Assembly: GCA_958295835.1 (NCBI GenBank)
Contig: OY282378.1
Coordinates: 3,745,694-3,809,693, forward strand
Length of the DNA: 64,000 nucleotides
From: an uncultured Gammaproteobacteria bacterium
GTDB lineage: Bacteria; Pseudomonadota; Gammaproteobacteria; HK1
Reading direction: 5' to 3'
The notes below the pieces were generated by a model that ran no database searches, was not told the DNA's origin, and saw nothing but the letters and a program-made list of their open reading frames with translations. Positions 43,461-51,826 of the stretch are shown here, piece after piece. The number at the start of each line of letters is the position of its first letter. The first letter of the stretch is position 1. The position numbers were made by a program, and so were the translations under genes.

Positions 43461-43463
43461 ACA

Positions 43464-43967
43464 ATGACCACGCTGCGCGAAGGCAATCTCCAAATCACTT
43501 TTCCCCAAGGTGCGCAGGCCAGAAAATTCGACGATCCGACACTTCATGATTTGTCCCATTGCATGAAAGCGGTGGATTTCATCGTCGAGGAGGCCGATCG
43601 AGTATCATTCATCGAAATCAAGGATCCGGATCATCCGAATGCCGCGGCAGCGAGAAGAAATAAATTCATCCAGAAATTTCTATCTGGGAATCTGGATGAA
43701 GATCTGAAATACAAGTACCGTGATACCTTCCTTTATCAGTGGGCAGCCGAGCGCGTCGATAGACCGATCTACTACTGGGTCATCATCGCCATGAGCAAGC
43801 TGACCGAAGCTGATCTTTCCGCGCGAACTGACGACCTGAGGCGCAAGCTCCCGCTGAATGGACCTCCATCCGGAAAGTGGAAGCGACCGATCGTCACTGG
43901 CTGCATGGTGTTCAACATCCGCACGTGGAACCGACACCAGCCGCGCTTCCCGTTGTCGCGCATCTAG
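43464..43967 (+). CDS. PD-(D/E)XK-like partner of the AAA ATPase
   Basis: A 167-residue protein. KAVDFIVEEADRVSFIEIKD has the D...(12)...ExK spacing of PD-(D/E)XK nucleases; a Glu further upstream is not obvious. Later PIYYWVIIAMSKLTEADLSA and KWKRPIVTGCMVFNI are strand-like. It is AT-richer than neighbours, like the ATPase before it. I read the pair as an ATPase plus nuclease-type effector nested in the operon; catalytic activity is unproven. Confidence 0.6.
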   Translation: MTTLREGNLQITFPQGAQARKFDDPTLHDLSHCMKAVDFIVEEADRVSFIEIKDPDHPNAAAARRNKFIQKFLSGNLDEDLKYKYRDTFLYQWAAERVDRPIYYWVIIAMSKLTEADLSARTDDLRRKLPLNGPPSGKWKRPIVTGCMVFNIRTWNRHQPRFPLSRI

Positions 43968-43988
43968 TAGCGCCCGCGAGTCTGTCCG

Positions 43989-46202
43989 GTGCCTGACTGG
44001 CGCGACCGTATCCTGACGGAACTCACGCCGGGGGTCGCACGCCTCACCCTGGCGGCCGATCCCGATGGCCTGCTGCTTGAAGCCGTCCTCCTCGAAGCCA
44101 TCCGCGAGCGGGGCTTCGAGGTCGTCACCTTCGAGGATCACGTCGAATTCCGCCTCGACTACGAATCGAGGTTCCGGTCTCGCTGGGACCGGGGCGAGGG
44201 AGCCGGCCTCGAACTCGTCGTGCGCACCGGAAGCTGCGATCCGGCGGCGCTTCCCTGCGATCTACTGCAAACCGGTCGGCGGCTTTCCTTCGGCCTGGAC
44301 GATCTGTTTCCCGCTTTCAGCTACCCGGTCGTCGCGTCGCTCGACCGAAGCAACCTCGACGCGCTCCACCGAGCGCAGGAACGCCACCGGCCGGACAGGC
44401 TCGGGGAGGACGCGACCAGGGACTTCGTGCTTCGGCACGTCTTCGACTTCGCGCCTGAGCTCGTCCGGCGCCCCTCCGACCTGCTGCGCTTCCTGTTGCG
44501 GAGGCACTACCGGGGCCAGCGGCTGCCGCGCCTCCTGGACGATCGGCTGGTGCAGTTGCTACGGCAAGGCGGCGCCTTCGCTGCCTGGCCGCTGGAGGCC
44601 ATCCTTCCGGATCGGGATGCCTTCTTCGCCTTTCTTCAGGAGCGCTGGCCCCTGTTTCTCGACCGCCTGGCGGGCAACGCCGGGAACGGTGGGCCGCAAG
44701 ATCTCGGCCGCTTGGCGGGCAACGCCGGGAGCGGCGGCTCGCAAGATCTCGACCGTCTGGCGGGCAACGTCGGGGGCGGCGACCGGCAGGGCGCGGAAAC
44801 TCGTCGTCCCGCGCAGACAAGCCGCACGACGTCATGCAACGCCGGGGACGGCGACCGGCAAGATGCGGAAGGGACGCCCGGCTTCGCCATCGGCGGACCC
44901 GCGGACCTGCCTTTCGACCATGACGACGTCCGGGTCTATATCGACAACCTGTTCGTCGAAGGGATGCTGCGCCCCGTGGGCCACGAGTCCGGCACCGCCC
45001 TTCGCGGAGCATGGGCGGCGGTCGGAGTCCGTATCGACCCCGAGGCGGACCGGCGGCGCCGCCTCCGCCGCCTCGCGGAGACCGTCGGCGCGACGATCCC
45101 CGGCACGGATGCGAATCACCGGGACTGGACGGCGTTCGCCTTCCGCTGGGCCGAGCTCGGCGTTCTCCTGTCGGAAACCGCCGCCGCGACGCGGACGGAG
45201 CCGGGCTCGCTGATCGCCGGACCCCGCGCAACGCGAGCGGATACGGGCTCGTCGATCGCCGGACTCCGCGCGGACGTGGATCGGGCCTTCCTCGCCTGGG
45301 TCGAGCGCCGTTACGCGGGGCTCCACAACCAGCCGCCGGCCCCGCCGGTGATGGTGCACCACCTGCCGCGTTTCCTCGCCCGGCGGCTCGCGGACGACCC
45401 CCGGTGCAAGGCCGCGCTCCTCGTCGTGGACGGACTCGCCCTCGACCAGTGGCTGGTGCTCCGGGACGCGCTGGCGATACAGCGGCCGGGGCTCCGCTTT
45501 CGCGAAGGCGCCGCGTTCGCCTGGGTGCCGACCATCACGTCCGTGTCCCGGCAGGCGATCTTCGCCGGCAAGCCGCCGTTCTATTTTCCGTCGAGCCTCC
45601 TGACGACCGACCGGGAAGCCTCGCTGTGGACCCGCTTCTGGGCCGACCGGGGCCTGACCGTGCGGGAAGCGGGCTACGCCAGGGGGTTGGGCGACGGCTC
45701 CCCCGACGGCGTTCGCGAGCTTCTGTCGCGACCGAAGATCCGCGCGCTCGGCCTCGTCGTCGACAAGGTCGACAAGATCATGCACGGCATGACCCTCGGC
45801 ACGGCGGGGATGCACAACCAGGTTCGGCAATGGGCCGAGGAAGGGTTCATGGCCGGGCTGCTGGATGCGTTGCTGGACGACGGCTTCGCCGTCTTCCTGA
45901 CCTCGGACCACGGGAACGTCGAGGCGGAAGGCCGCGGCCGGCCCGCCGAAGGCGCGATCGCCGACATGCGGGGAGAGCGCACCCGCATCTATCCCGATGC
46001 CGCGCTGCGGTCCCGCGTGAAGGAACGGTTCCCGGACGCGGTCGAATGGCTGGGTCCGGGGCTGCCCGAAGACTGTCTGGCGCTGCTCGCTCCGGGCCGG
46101 ACGGCCTTCGTTCGCGAAGGCGAACGCATCGTCGGACACGGCGGCGTCTCACTCGAAGAGGTCGTCGTGCCGATGGTGGAAATCGAGCGGGCGGCGGCAT
46201 GA
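43989..46202 (+). CDS. pglZ: BREX type 3 phosphatase-like protein PglZ
   Basis: A 737-residue protein of the PglZ family. The alkaline-phosphatase-like domain has AALLVVDGLALDQWLVLRDA, WVPTITSVSRQAIFAGKPPF (metal-site Thr/Ser region), VDKVDKIMHGM and AVFLTSDHGNVEAEG (Asp-His metal ligands). The start is GTG 43989. Residues ~223-300 are a Gly/Asn-rich insertion with three 15-residue repeats. PglZ is the common marker of BREX systems and is required for defence in studied cases. It is coupled by ATGA to the terminal gene. Confidence 0.9.
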   Translation: MPDWRDRILTELTPGVARLTLAADPDGLLLEAVLLEAIRERGFEVVTFEDHVEFRLDYESRFRSRWDRGEGAGLELVVRTGSCDPAALPCDLLQTGRRLSFGLDDLFPAFSYPVVASLDRSNLDALHRAQERHRPDRLGEDATRDFVLRHVFDFAPELVRRPSDLLRFLLRRHYRGQRLPRLLDDRLVQLLRQGGAFAAWPLEAILPDRDAFFAFLQERWPLFLDRLAGNAGNGGPQDLGRLAGNAGSGGSQDLDRLAGNVGGGDRQGAETRRPAQTSRTTSCNAGDGDRQDAEGTPGFAIGGPADLPFDHDDVRVYIDNLFVEGMLRPVGHESGTALRGAWAAVGVRIDPEADRRRRLRRLAETVGATIPGTDANHRDWTAFAFRWAELGVLLSETAAATRTEPGSLIAGPRATRADTGSSIAGLRADVDRAFLAWVERRYAGLHNQPPAPPVMVHHLPRFLARRLADDPRCKAALLVVDGLALDQWLVLRDALAIQRPGLRFREGAAFAWVPTITSVSRQAIFAGKPPFYFPSSLLTTDREASLWTRFWADRGLTVREAGYARGLGDGSPDGVRELLSRPKIRALGLVVDKVDKIMHGMTLGTAGMHNQVRQWAEEGFMAGLLDALLDDGFAVFLTSDHGNVEAEGRGRPAEGAIADMRGERTRIYPDAALRSRVKERFPDAVEWLGPGLPEDCLALLAPGRTAFVREGERIVGHGGVSLEEVVVPMVEIERAAA
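44658..44790 (+). repeat. 45-bp tandem coding repeat in pglZ, three copies
   Basis: CTGGCGGGCAACGCCGGG-type units spaced exactly 45 bases apart (CGGGCAAC at 44671, 44716, 44761), encoding DRLAGNAGNGGPQDL, GRLAGNAGSGGSQDL and DRLAGNVGGGDRQGA. A fourth degenerate echo (CNAGDGDRQDAEG) lies about 75 bases after the third unit. Confidence 0.9.
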
Positions 46203-46978
46203 AACGCGAGGAAGGGATCGGATTCAGCCAGCGCGTCCGGCTGGAGTGGCTGGAATACACGGCCAACGCCGTCCTCGCCGGAAGCTCGGAAGACGAGATC
46301 GTCACGGCTCTGCGTGAACGGTTGAGAGAGCGCTTCTCGCTCGGCGGCGACCGGGTGAGCGGGAACCGGGACAAGGCCGTCGCGATCCTGACCAGGGTCT
46401 GGGTCACGACTCCGGAGGAGATCCGGGCGCTCCGCGACGAAGGACTCGACCTTCTCCGGCAGGCGGACGCGGACGGCCGGATGCTGGTGCACTGGTGCAT
46501 GTGCATGGCGGCCTATCCCTTCTTCGGCACGGTCGCCGACGCGGCCGGGCGGTTGCTCCGCTTGCAGGGAACGGCCGCGGCGGCCCAGATACAGCGCCGG
46601 CTCCGCGAACGTCTGGGCGAACGCGAGACCGTCGCCCGCGCCGCGCGCCGCGTCCTGCGGGCGTTCATCGACTGGGGGGTCCTGCGGGAGACCGGCAAGA
46701 AGGGACTCTATCGTGGTGCCGCGAAGCGCGCCGTGGGCGACGGGCCGATCACCGTCTGGGTCCTGAAGGCCATGCTCTCGGCCGGGGGAGGCGAGCCCCG
46801 ACCGCCATCCGCGCTGCTTCGCGCCCCCCGCCTTTTCCCGTTCGAGACGGCGTTGCCTTCGACCGCGGAGCTGGAAGCCTGCGGCGCCTTCGAGATCGTC
46901 CGGCACGGGCTCGATCACGAGGTGCTGCTCGGCCTCGCCGGAACCGCTCTGGATTGCGATGCGAAGGAGCGTACCTGA
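46199..46978 (+). CDS. terminal BREX-operon protein, possibly BrxA-like
   Basis: A 259-residue, mostly helical protein. KAVAILTRVWVTTPEEIRAL followed by MLVHWCMCMAAYPFFGTVAD and ARRVLRAFIDWGVLRET resembles the BrxA (DUF1819-type) arrangement of helices and winged helix. I cannot confirm this by alignment. Its position after pglZ is where BREX type 3 carries brxA. ATGA overlap with pglZ. A weak stem (GACCCG/CGGGTC, 47058-47076) lies downstream. Confidence 0.5.
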   Translation: MKREEGIGFSQRVRLEWLEYTANAVLAGSSEDEIVTALRERLRERFSLGGDRVSGNRDKAVAILTRVWVTTPEEIRALRDEGLDLLRQADADGRMLVHWCMCMAAYPFFGTVADAAGRLLRLQGTAAAAQIQRRLRERLGERETVARAARRVLRAFIDWGVLRETGKKGLYRGAAKRAVGDGPITVWVLKAMLSAGGGEPRPPSALLRAPRLFPFETALPSTAELEACGAFEIVRHGLDHEVLLGLAGTALDCDAKERT

Positions 46979-47206
46979 CGGCGTCTGGGCGACGACAATG
47001 TGCTGTTGCGCCGGCTACGCCCGGACCGACCCGGCTCGAACGAGACGATCGAGGTGCGACCCGAGTATCGCGGGTCTTGACTCGCCATCGCGCGGCCGGA
47101 ATCCTGCCTTTCTCAACCTCGTGTGGCGACCATCGGCGACCGGCAATCTCCCGACCCGACCGCCGGCCGGCGCCGCCGTTTGCACCAACCGGGGAGAACC
47201 GCATCC

Positions 47207-47593
47207 ATGAATAGAGAACGCTACGAAACCGGGCTGAAGATACGCGCCGAGGTGCTCGGAGACGAGTACGTCAGCAAGGCGATGCAGGGCGCGACCGACT
47301 TCAATCGCGAGTTCCAGAACCTCGTCACGGAGTATTGCTGGGGCGAGGTCTGGGGCAGTCCCCATCTCGACCGCAAGCAGCGCAGCATCCTGAACCTCGG
47401 GATGCTCGCGGCGCTCGGCCGCAGCCATGAATTCGAGCTGCATTTCCGCGGCGCGATCAGAAACGGCGTCACCCGCGACGAGCTGAAGGACGTGCTGCAC
47501 CAGATCGCGATCTACTGCGGGATCCCTGCCGGAGTGGAGAGCTTCCGGATCGCGCGTCGCGTGCTCGACGAGATGGACGGTGGCGGCGACTGA
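47207..47593 (+). CDS. carboxymuconolactone decarboxylase family protein
   Basis: A 128-residue protein close in length and sequence to 4-carboxymuconolactone decarboxylase (PcaC type). EYCWGEVWGSPHLDRKQRSI then LNLGMLAALGRSHEFELHFR and DVLHQIAIYCGIPAGVESFR are the family core, including the conserved Cys and His region. ATG 47207 follows GGGGAGAAC. It overlaps the next gene by 14 bases. No other beta-ketoadipate genes are present, so a different lactone substrate or a stress role is possible. Confidence 0.85.
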   Translation: MNRERYETGLKIRAEVLGDEYVSKAMQGATDFNREFQNLVTEYCWGEVWGSPHLDRKQRSILNLGMLAALGRSHEFELHFRGAIRNGVTRDELKDVLHQIAIYCGIPAGVESFRIARRVLDEMDGGGD

Positions 47594-48464
47594 GATCGGG
47601 TTCGTCGGCCTCGGCAACATGGGCCGGCCGATGGCGGAAAACCTCGTGAAGTCGGGGCGGGACGTCGTCGTGTACGACGCGGCCGGCACCCAGGCGCGAG
47701 CGCCTCGGGGGGCAAAGCTCGCCGCATCGAACGCCGCGCTGGCGGGCAGGGTGGAGGTGATCCACCTGTGCGTGCCGAACGGCCGGGCGTCGGAATCGGT
47801 CGCGCGCGAGATCGCGGGGGCGCCGGAGCGCAGGACGCGGCTCGTCGTGGATCACTCGACGATCGGGACCGGGGCGGCCCTGCGCGTGCATGGACTGCTC
47901 GCAGAGCACGGCGTGGAGTACGTGGACGCGCCGATCTCGGGCGGCGTGAGCGGGGCGGTGAACGCGACCCTGGCGATCATGTACTCGGGTCCGGAGGCGA
48001 CGTTCGAGAAGCTGCGCCCGGTCTTCGAATCCATGGCTGGCCACGTGTTCCGGGTCGGCAGCCGTCCCGGCCAGGGACAGGCGATGAAGGTGCTCAACAA
48101 CTTCCTCTCCGGTACCGCGATGGCCGCGACCGCGGAGGCGGTCGCGTTCGGGGTCGCGCAGGGCCTCGACATGGGCATGATCCTCGACGTGGTGAATGCA
48201 TCGAGCGGGCGCAACACCGCGACCTCCGACAAGTTCCCGAACCGGGTCCTGACCGGAACCTGGGACGCCGGCTTCTCCAGCACGCAGTTCAACAAGGACC
48301 TCGGACTCTATCGCGACGCGGCGGAGGCGATCGGCGCATCCCGTCCCGTCAGCCCGGCGGTACTCGAAGTCTGGCGGCGGCTCGAAGCGCACCGGCCGAA
48401 CGCGGACATTACGCGCATCTACCCCTTCGTGCGCGACACGCCCGACCGGCCGGAAGAGGACTGA
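47580..48464 (+). CDS. 3-hydroxyisobutyrate dehydrogenase-family oxidoreductase
   Basis: A 294-residue NAD(P)-dependent beta-hydroxyacid dehydrogenase. Rossmann motif GFVGLGNMGRPMAENLV, substrate motif DAPISGGVSGAVNATLAI, and the catalytic Lys in GQAMKVLNNFLSG. It starts at GTG 47580 within the preceding gene, so the two are coupled and probably act on one pathway. Possible substrates include hydroxyisobutyrate, tartronate semialdehyde or an aromatic-degradation hydroxyacid. Confidence 0.88.
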   Translation: MAATEIGFVGLGNMGRPMAENLVKSGRDVVVYDAAGTQARAPRGAKLAASNAALAGRVEVIHLCVPNGRASESVAREIAGAPERRTRLVVDHSTIGTGAALRVHGLLAEHGVEYVDAPISGGVSGAVNATLAIMYSGPEATFEKLRPVFESMAGHVFRVGSRPGQGQAMKVLNNFLSGTAMAATAEAVAFGVAQGLDMGMILDVVNASSGRNTATSDKFPNRVLTGTWDAGFSSTQFNKDLGLYRDAAEAIGASRPVSPAVLEVWRRLEAHRPNADITRIYPFVRDTPDRPEED

Positions 48465-48496
48465 GTCGAAGGACGAGCCGGCTGAGCGCGGGAGCG

Positions 48497-49237
48497 TCAG
48501 TCCGCGAGCAAGCCGCCCGCGGCCTGTATGGGAAACGGATCTCCGGGGACGCTCACCCATACCGCAACCGCCTCGCGGGGCGCCGGATTCGAGGCCGCGG
48601 GGAGTACCCCTGACGCCTCGTAGCCGGAACCGCCGCCGCTCATCCGGTGCCGGCTCCATCCCAGCACCACGAAGTCGTGCTCGAGCCGGCGGCCGTGGTT
48701 CTCGCCGGCCCGGACCTCGGTGGAGAGATCGAATCCGAGCCGCGCCACGTGCAGCTCCAGCGATTCGGGGACCTCGAAGGCGGGCTCGAAGCGCGCCGCG
48801 AAACGGCCGTCGCGAACGTCCACCGAGATCGACCCGACGTCGGCGTCCGGGGGAAGGTCGAGGGTCGGGTTCCGGAACCAGCCGCGCCATTCCCGGCCCC
48901 CGACCACGAAGCCGGGGGTGTAGATCCCGCGGGTATGCCCCACCTCCCGGTACGCCCGCTGGCGGAGCGAGTGCTCGCGGGTAGCGAAACGATCCGGCCA
49001 CCCGATGTAATCCCAATAGTCCACGTGAAACGCGACCGGCACCACGCGGGTCCAGAGATCGGAGCGGTCTTCAAGGCCGTTGACCCACTTCTCGGCCGGC
49101 GGGCAGCTACTGCATCCCTCCGAGGTGAACAGCTCGATCAGGGTGACCCGCGAGGCGGGACCCCGGACATCGGCGCTCTGGGCCGCACCCGAAATCGGAA
49201 TCGCAAGGGAGAGGGACAGGACGAGGCAGCGAAGCAT
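48497..49237 (-). CDS. DUF1223 thioredoxin-fold secreted protein
   Basis: A 246-residue protein. Signal peptide in the first ~22 residues (LVLSLSLAIPISGAAQSA). LIELFTSEGCSSCPPAEKWV is the DUF1223 motif with a CxxC pair, and VAFHVDYWDYIGWPDRFA is the second signature. The family is exported and thioredoxin-like; its substrate is unknown. It is convergent with the dehydrogenase gene and leads away from a long repeat-rich gap. Confidence 0.85.
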   Translation of the reverse strand: MLRCLVLSLSLAIPISGAAQSADVRGPASRVTLIELFTSEGCSSCPPAEKWVNGLEDRSDLWTRVVPVAFHVDYWDYIGWPDRFATREHSLRQRAYREVGHTRGIYTPGFVVGGREWRGWFRNPTLDLPPDADVGSISVDVRDGRFAARFEPAFEVPESLELHVARLGFDLSTEVRAGENHGRRLEHDFVVLGWSRHRMSGGGSGYEASGVLPAASNPAPREAVAVWVSVPGDPFPIQAAGGLLAD

Positions 49238-49953
49238 GGCGGGACTCCTCCGAGGCTTTGGCGGGTGGATGGATGGATGAGCTGACCCAGGGATGGTCGG
49301 CGGGTTCCCTCGCGACGTCTACCCCCAGTCTTGTCCCATGAGACACGAGCCTGAAGGGGTAATCCCACCAGAGGTGAGCCTGAACGAAGGGGTTTCGGGA
49401 TCATCCTGGGGACCGCCCCCGTGGGCAGGCGCCTGAATACCGCCACACCGGCCGTCGTCGAGGCGGGACGTCCGGCTTGGCCGGACTCGATGATCGGGTC
49501 CGGTCCATGCCGCGCCCCGGTACCCGGAGACCGCTCGCCGAGTCGGCGCGGCGCGAAAAGCCCGATGCGGCTGTACCCCGGTCCCCGGGGCCGCGTGGAT
49601 TACGAGCCCCTGCCCGCGGTGTTCGACGCCGATGCGGCTGTATCCCTGTTCCCGAGGGCCGCTCCTTGCAGGATGTGCTGGCGCTTGATCATGTTCACCG
49701 CGCCGCGGAGAGCTGCATCCCGGCACCCGGGGGCCGCTCTCGGGGAGCGCGATGCACCGGAGTGCCGCGGAGAGCCGCATCCCGACCCCCGGGGGCCGCT
49801 CTCGGGGAGCGCGATGCACCGGAGTGCCGCGGAGAGCCGCATCCCGACCCCCGGAGGCTGCTCCTTGCAGGACGCGCTCGGCCGAAGGGGCTGGACAGCA
49901 CCCCGGCGGAGCACGGATAGTCGCCGGCATTCACGGCGAGGCGGCGGTGCGCG
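49238..49953. other. 716-bp repeat-bearing intergenic region
   Basis: No gene is supported. It separates DUF1223 (minus) from the SDR (plus) and contains the degenerate repeat cluster at 49564-49873. The remaining ~320 bases show nothing I can name. Confidence 0.5.
49564..49873 (+). repeat. five degenerate copies of a ~33-bp G/C-rich core, last three with 62-bp period
   Basis: The core is G(A)GC(C/T)GCATCCCG, then (A/C)CCCCCGG(G/A)GGC(C/T)GCTC. Copies start near 49564, 49630, 49710, 49772 and 49834; the last three are 62 bases apart. Copies 2 and 5 continue with GCTCCTTGCAGGA, copies 3 and 4 with CTCGGGGAGCGCGATGCACC. Cores are able to form CCCCCGGGGG stems. They may be interspersed genomic repeats. 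Confidence 0.8.
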
Positions 49954-50718
49954 ATGGCGATGGAACCGAACGTGCGCGAAGTGATGCTCATAACCGGTGC
50001 AAGCCGGGGGATCGGCGCGGCGAGCGCGGTGCTGGCGGCCGAGCGCGGATACGACGTGGCGATCAGCTATCGGCGGGACTCCGGCGCCGCCGAGACGGTG
50101 GCCGGGCAGGTGCGGGCGCACGGCGCCCGCGCGGCGGTGATCCAGGCCGACGTCGCGAGCGAGGACGACGTGGAGCGGATGTTCGCCACCGTCGATGCCG
50201 AGCTCGGAACCCTCGCGGTGCTGGTCAACAACGCGGGCACCCTCGATCTCCAGATGCGGCTCGATGAAATGACCGTCGGTCGCGTCGCGCGTACGTTGCG
50301 GGTCAACGTCCTGGGCGTGTTCCTGTGCTGCCGCGCCGCGGTGCGGCGCATGTCCACCCGCTACGGAGGCGCCGGCGGGCGGATCGTCAACGTCTCGTCC
50401 GCCGCGGCCCGGATCGGCGGGGCGCGCGAGTACGTCGATTACGCCGCGTCGAAGGGCGCGGTGGATACGATGACCCTCGGCCTCGCGAACGAAGTGGCGG
50501 AGGAAGGCATCCGCGTCAACGCGGTGCGGCCGGGGATCATCCATACCGGGCTCCACGCGCTCGGCGGAGAGCCGGGGCGGGTGGATCGGCTCAAGGCCGC
50601 CGTCCCGATGAAACGCGGCGGAGAGGCCGCCGAGGTCGCCCGCGCCATCCTGTGGCTGGCTTCGGACGAGTCGTCGTATACCACTGGCTCCTTCGTCGAA
50701 GTGGCCGGAGGCCGCTGA
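49954..50718 (+). CDS. short-chain dehydrogenase/reductase
   Basis: A 254-residue classical SDR. LITGASRGIGAASAVLAAER, YRRDSG (Arg after strand 2, NADP-type), VLVNNAGTLD, VNVSSAAARIGG and YVDYAASKGAVDTM (Tyr/Lys) are complete. C-terminus SYTTGSFVEVAGGR is the common SDR end. ATG 49954 or the second ATG codon at 49960. It is immediately followed by a duplicated junction and cysQ. The substrate is unknown (3-oxoacyl or sugar type). Confidence 0.88.
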   Translation: MAMEPNVREVMLITGASRGIGAASAVLAAERGYDVAISYRRDSGAAETVAGQVRAHGARAAVIQADVASEDDVERMFATVDAELGTLAVLVNNAGTLDLQMRLDEMTVGRVARTLRVNVLGVFLCCRAAVRRMSTRYGGAGGRIVNVSSAAARIGGAREYVDYAASKGAVDTMTLGLANEVAEEGIRVNAVRPGIIHTGLHALGGEPGRVDRLKAAVPMKRGGEAAEVARAILWLASDESSYTTGSFVEVAGGR

Positions 50719-50871
50719 ATGCCCCCGGATGCGGCAGCCCTCGCCGGCGCGTTACGTGGACTCATCCTGCGAGCGCCGCCGTCCGGCGCCGCACGCACGG
50801 TCTCGTGGACGGCCGCGGACGAATCATCGTTCACCACCGGCTCGTTCACCGAAGTGGCGGGGGGTCGCTGA
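50719..50871 (+). pseudogene. 50-residue bridging frame from a duplicated SDR-end/cysQ-start junction
   Basis: A 153-base tandem duplication: the stretch covering the SDR C-terminus and cysQ N-terminus appears twice, offset 153 (ATG 50719 and 50872). The frame begins like CysQ (MPPDAAALAGALRGLILRA versus MRLDKAALIGALREIAVRA). It ends like the SDR (ADESSFTTGSFTEVAGGR versus SDESSYTTGSFVEVAGGR), with its TGA directly abutting the true cysQ ATG, just as the SDR stop abuts 50719. The copies are diverged, so the event is old. Confidence 0.9.
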
Positions 50872-51732
50872 ATGCGCCTGGACAAGGCGGCCCTCATCGG
50901 CGCGCTCCGCGAGATCGCCGTCCGGGCCGGACGGGAGGTACTCGCGGTCTACCGGAGCGACTTCAGCGTGCTCGCCAAGACCGACGCCTCGCCGGTCACC
51001 GAGGCCGATACCCGCGCCGAGCGGGTCATCCTGGACGGGCTCGCGCAATGCGCGCCGGGCGTCGCGGTGGTGGCGGAGGAATCGGTCGCGGCCGGCCACG
51101 TTCCCGATATCGACGGCCGGCCGTTCTTCCTCGTCGATCCCCTCGACGGCACGAAGGAGTTCATCAGCCGCAACGGCGAGTTCACGGTGAACATCGCGCT
51201 CATCGAAGACGGGGCGCCCACCGCGGGGGTGGTTCATCTCCCGGCCCTCGACGAGACGTTCTGGACGGCCGGCGACGGCGCGGCGTGGCGGGCTCGCGGC
51301 GGCGGAGCGGGTGGAGTCGGCGGCACCGCTGGCGCTGGCGGACACGCTGGTATCGGCGCAGCCGCCGGCGTTGGTGTGACCGGTGGAGCGGAGCGGATCG
51401 CTTGCCGCCGGCCCGGTCGCGGCGGCCTCGTGGTGGTGGCCAGCCGCTCCCACCGCGGCGCGGAAACCGACGCGTATCTCGAACGTTTCGAGATCGCCCG
51501 GCTCGTGAGCGCAGGCTCGTCGCTGAAGCTCTGCCGGATCGCCGAGGGAGCGGCGGATCTGTATCCGCGGCTCGGCCGTACGATGGAGTGGGACATCGCG
51601 GCCGGCCATGCAATCATCGCCGCCGCCGGAGGCCGCGTCGAAACCCTCGACGGCGCGCAGCTCCTCTACGGCAAGCCGGGATTCGAGAATCCCCACTTCG
51701 TGGCGTGCGGGCTGCCACGAAGCGGGGGGTGA
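50872..51732 (+). CDS. cysQ: 3'(2'),5'-bisphosphate nucleotidase
   Basis: A 286-residue inositol-monophosphatase-fold enzyme. Motif VAEES, then VDPLDGTKEFISRNGEFTVN (the CysQ-type DPLDGTKEF) and EWDIAAGHAIIAAAGG supply the Mg2+ sites. It removes the 3'-phosphate from PAP formed during sulfate assimilation. Residues ~142-175 are a Gly/Ala-rich insertion (RGGGAGGVGGTAGAGGHAGI) not found in ordinary CysQ. ATG abuts the bridging frame's stop. Confidence 0.88.
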   Translation: MRLDKAALIGALREIAVRAGREVLAVYRSDFSVLAKTDASPVTEADTRAERVILDGLAQCAPGVAVVAEESVAAGHVPDIDGRPFFLVDPLDGTKEFISRNGEFTVNIALIEDGAPTAGVVHLPALDETFWTAGDGAAWRARGGGAGGVGGTAGAGGHAGIGAAAGVGVTGGAERIACRRPGRGGLVVVASRSHRGAETDAYLERFEIARLVSAGSSLKLCRIAEGAADLYPRLGRTMEWDIAAGHAIIAAAGGRVETLDGAQLLYGKPGFENPHFVACGLPRSGG

Positions 51733-51826
51733 CCGCTTCGACGCGCGACGTGCACCGGAACATGCCCGCTCTGCCTCGACGGGCGGGCGCCACGGCCCGT
51801 CGCAGGCAGAGCGTGGAGAGACCGCC

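Noticed and set aside
49319..49930. Repeat-rich 203-codon minus frame in the SDR upstream gap
   Set aside because: It follows from the 62-bp G/C repeats, has no ribosome site and changes character across the repeat.
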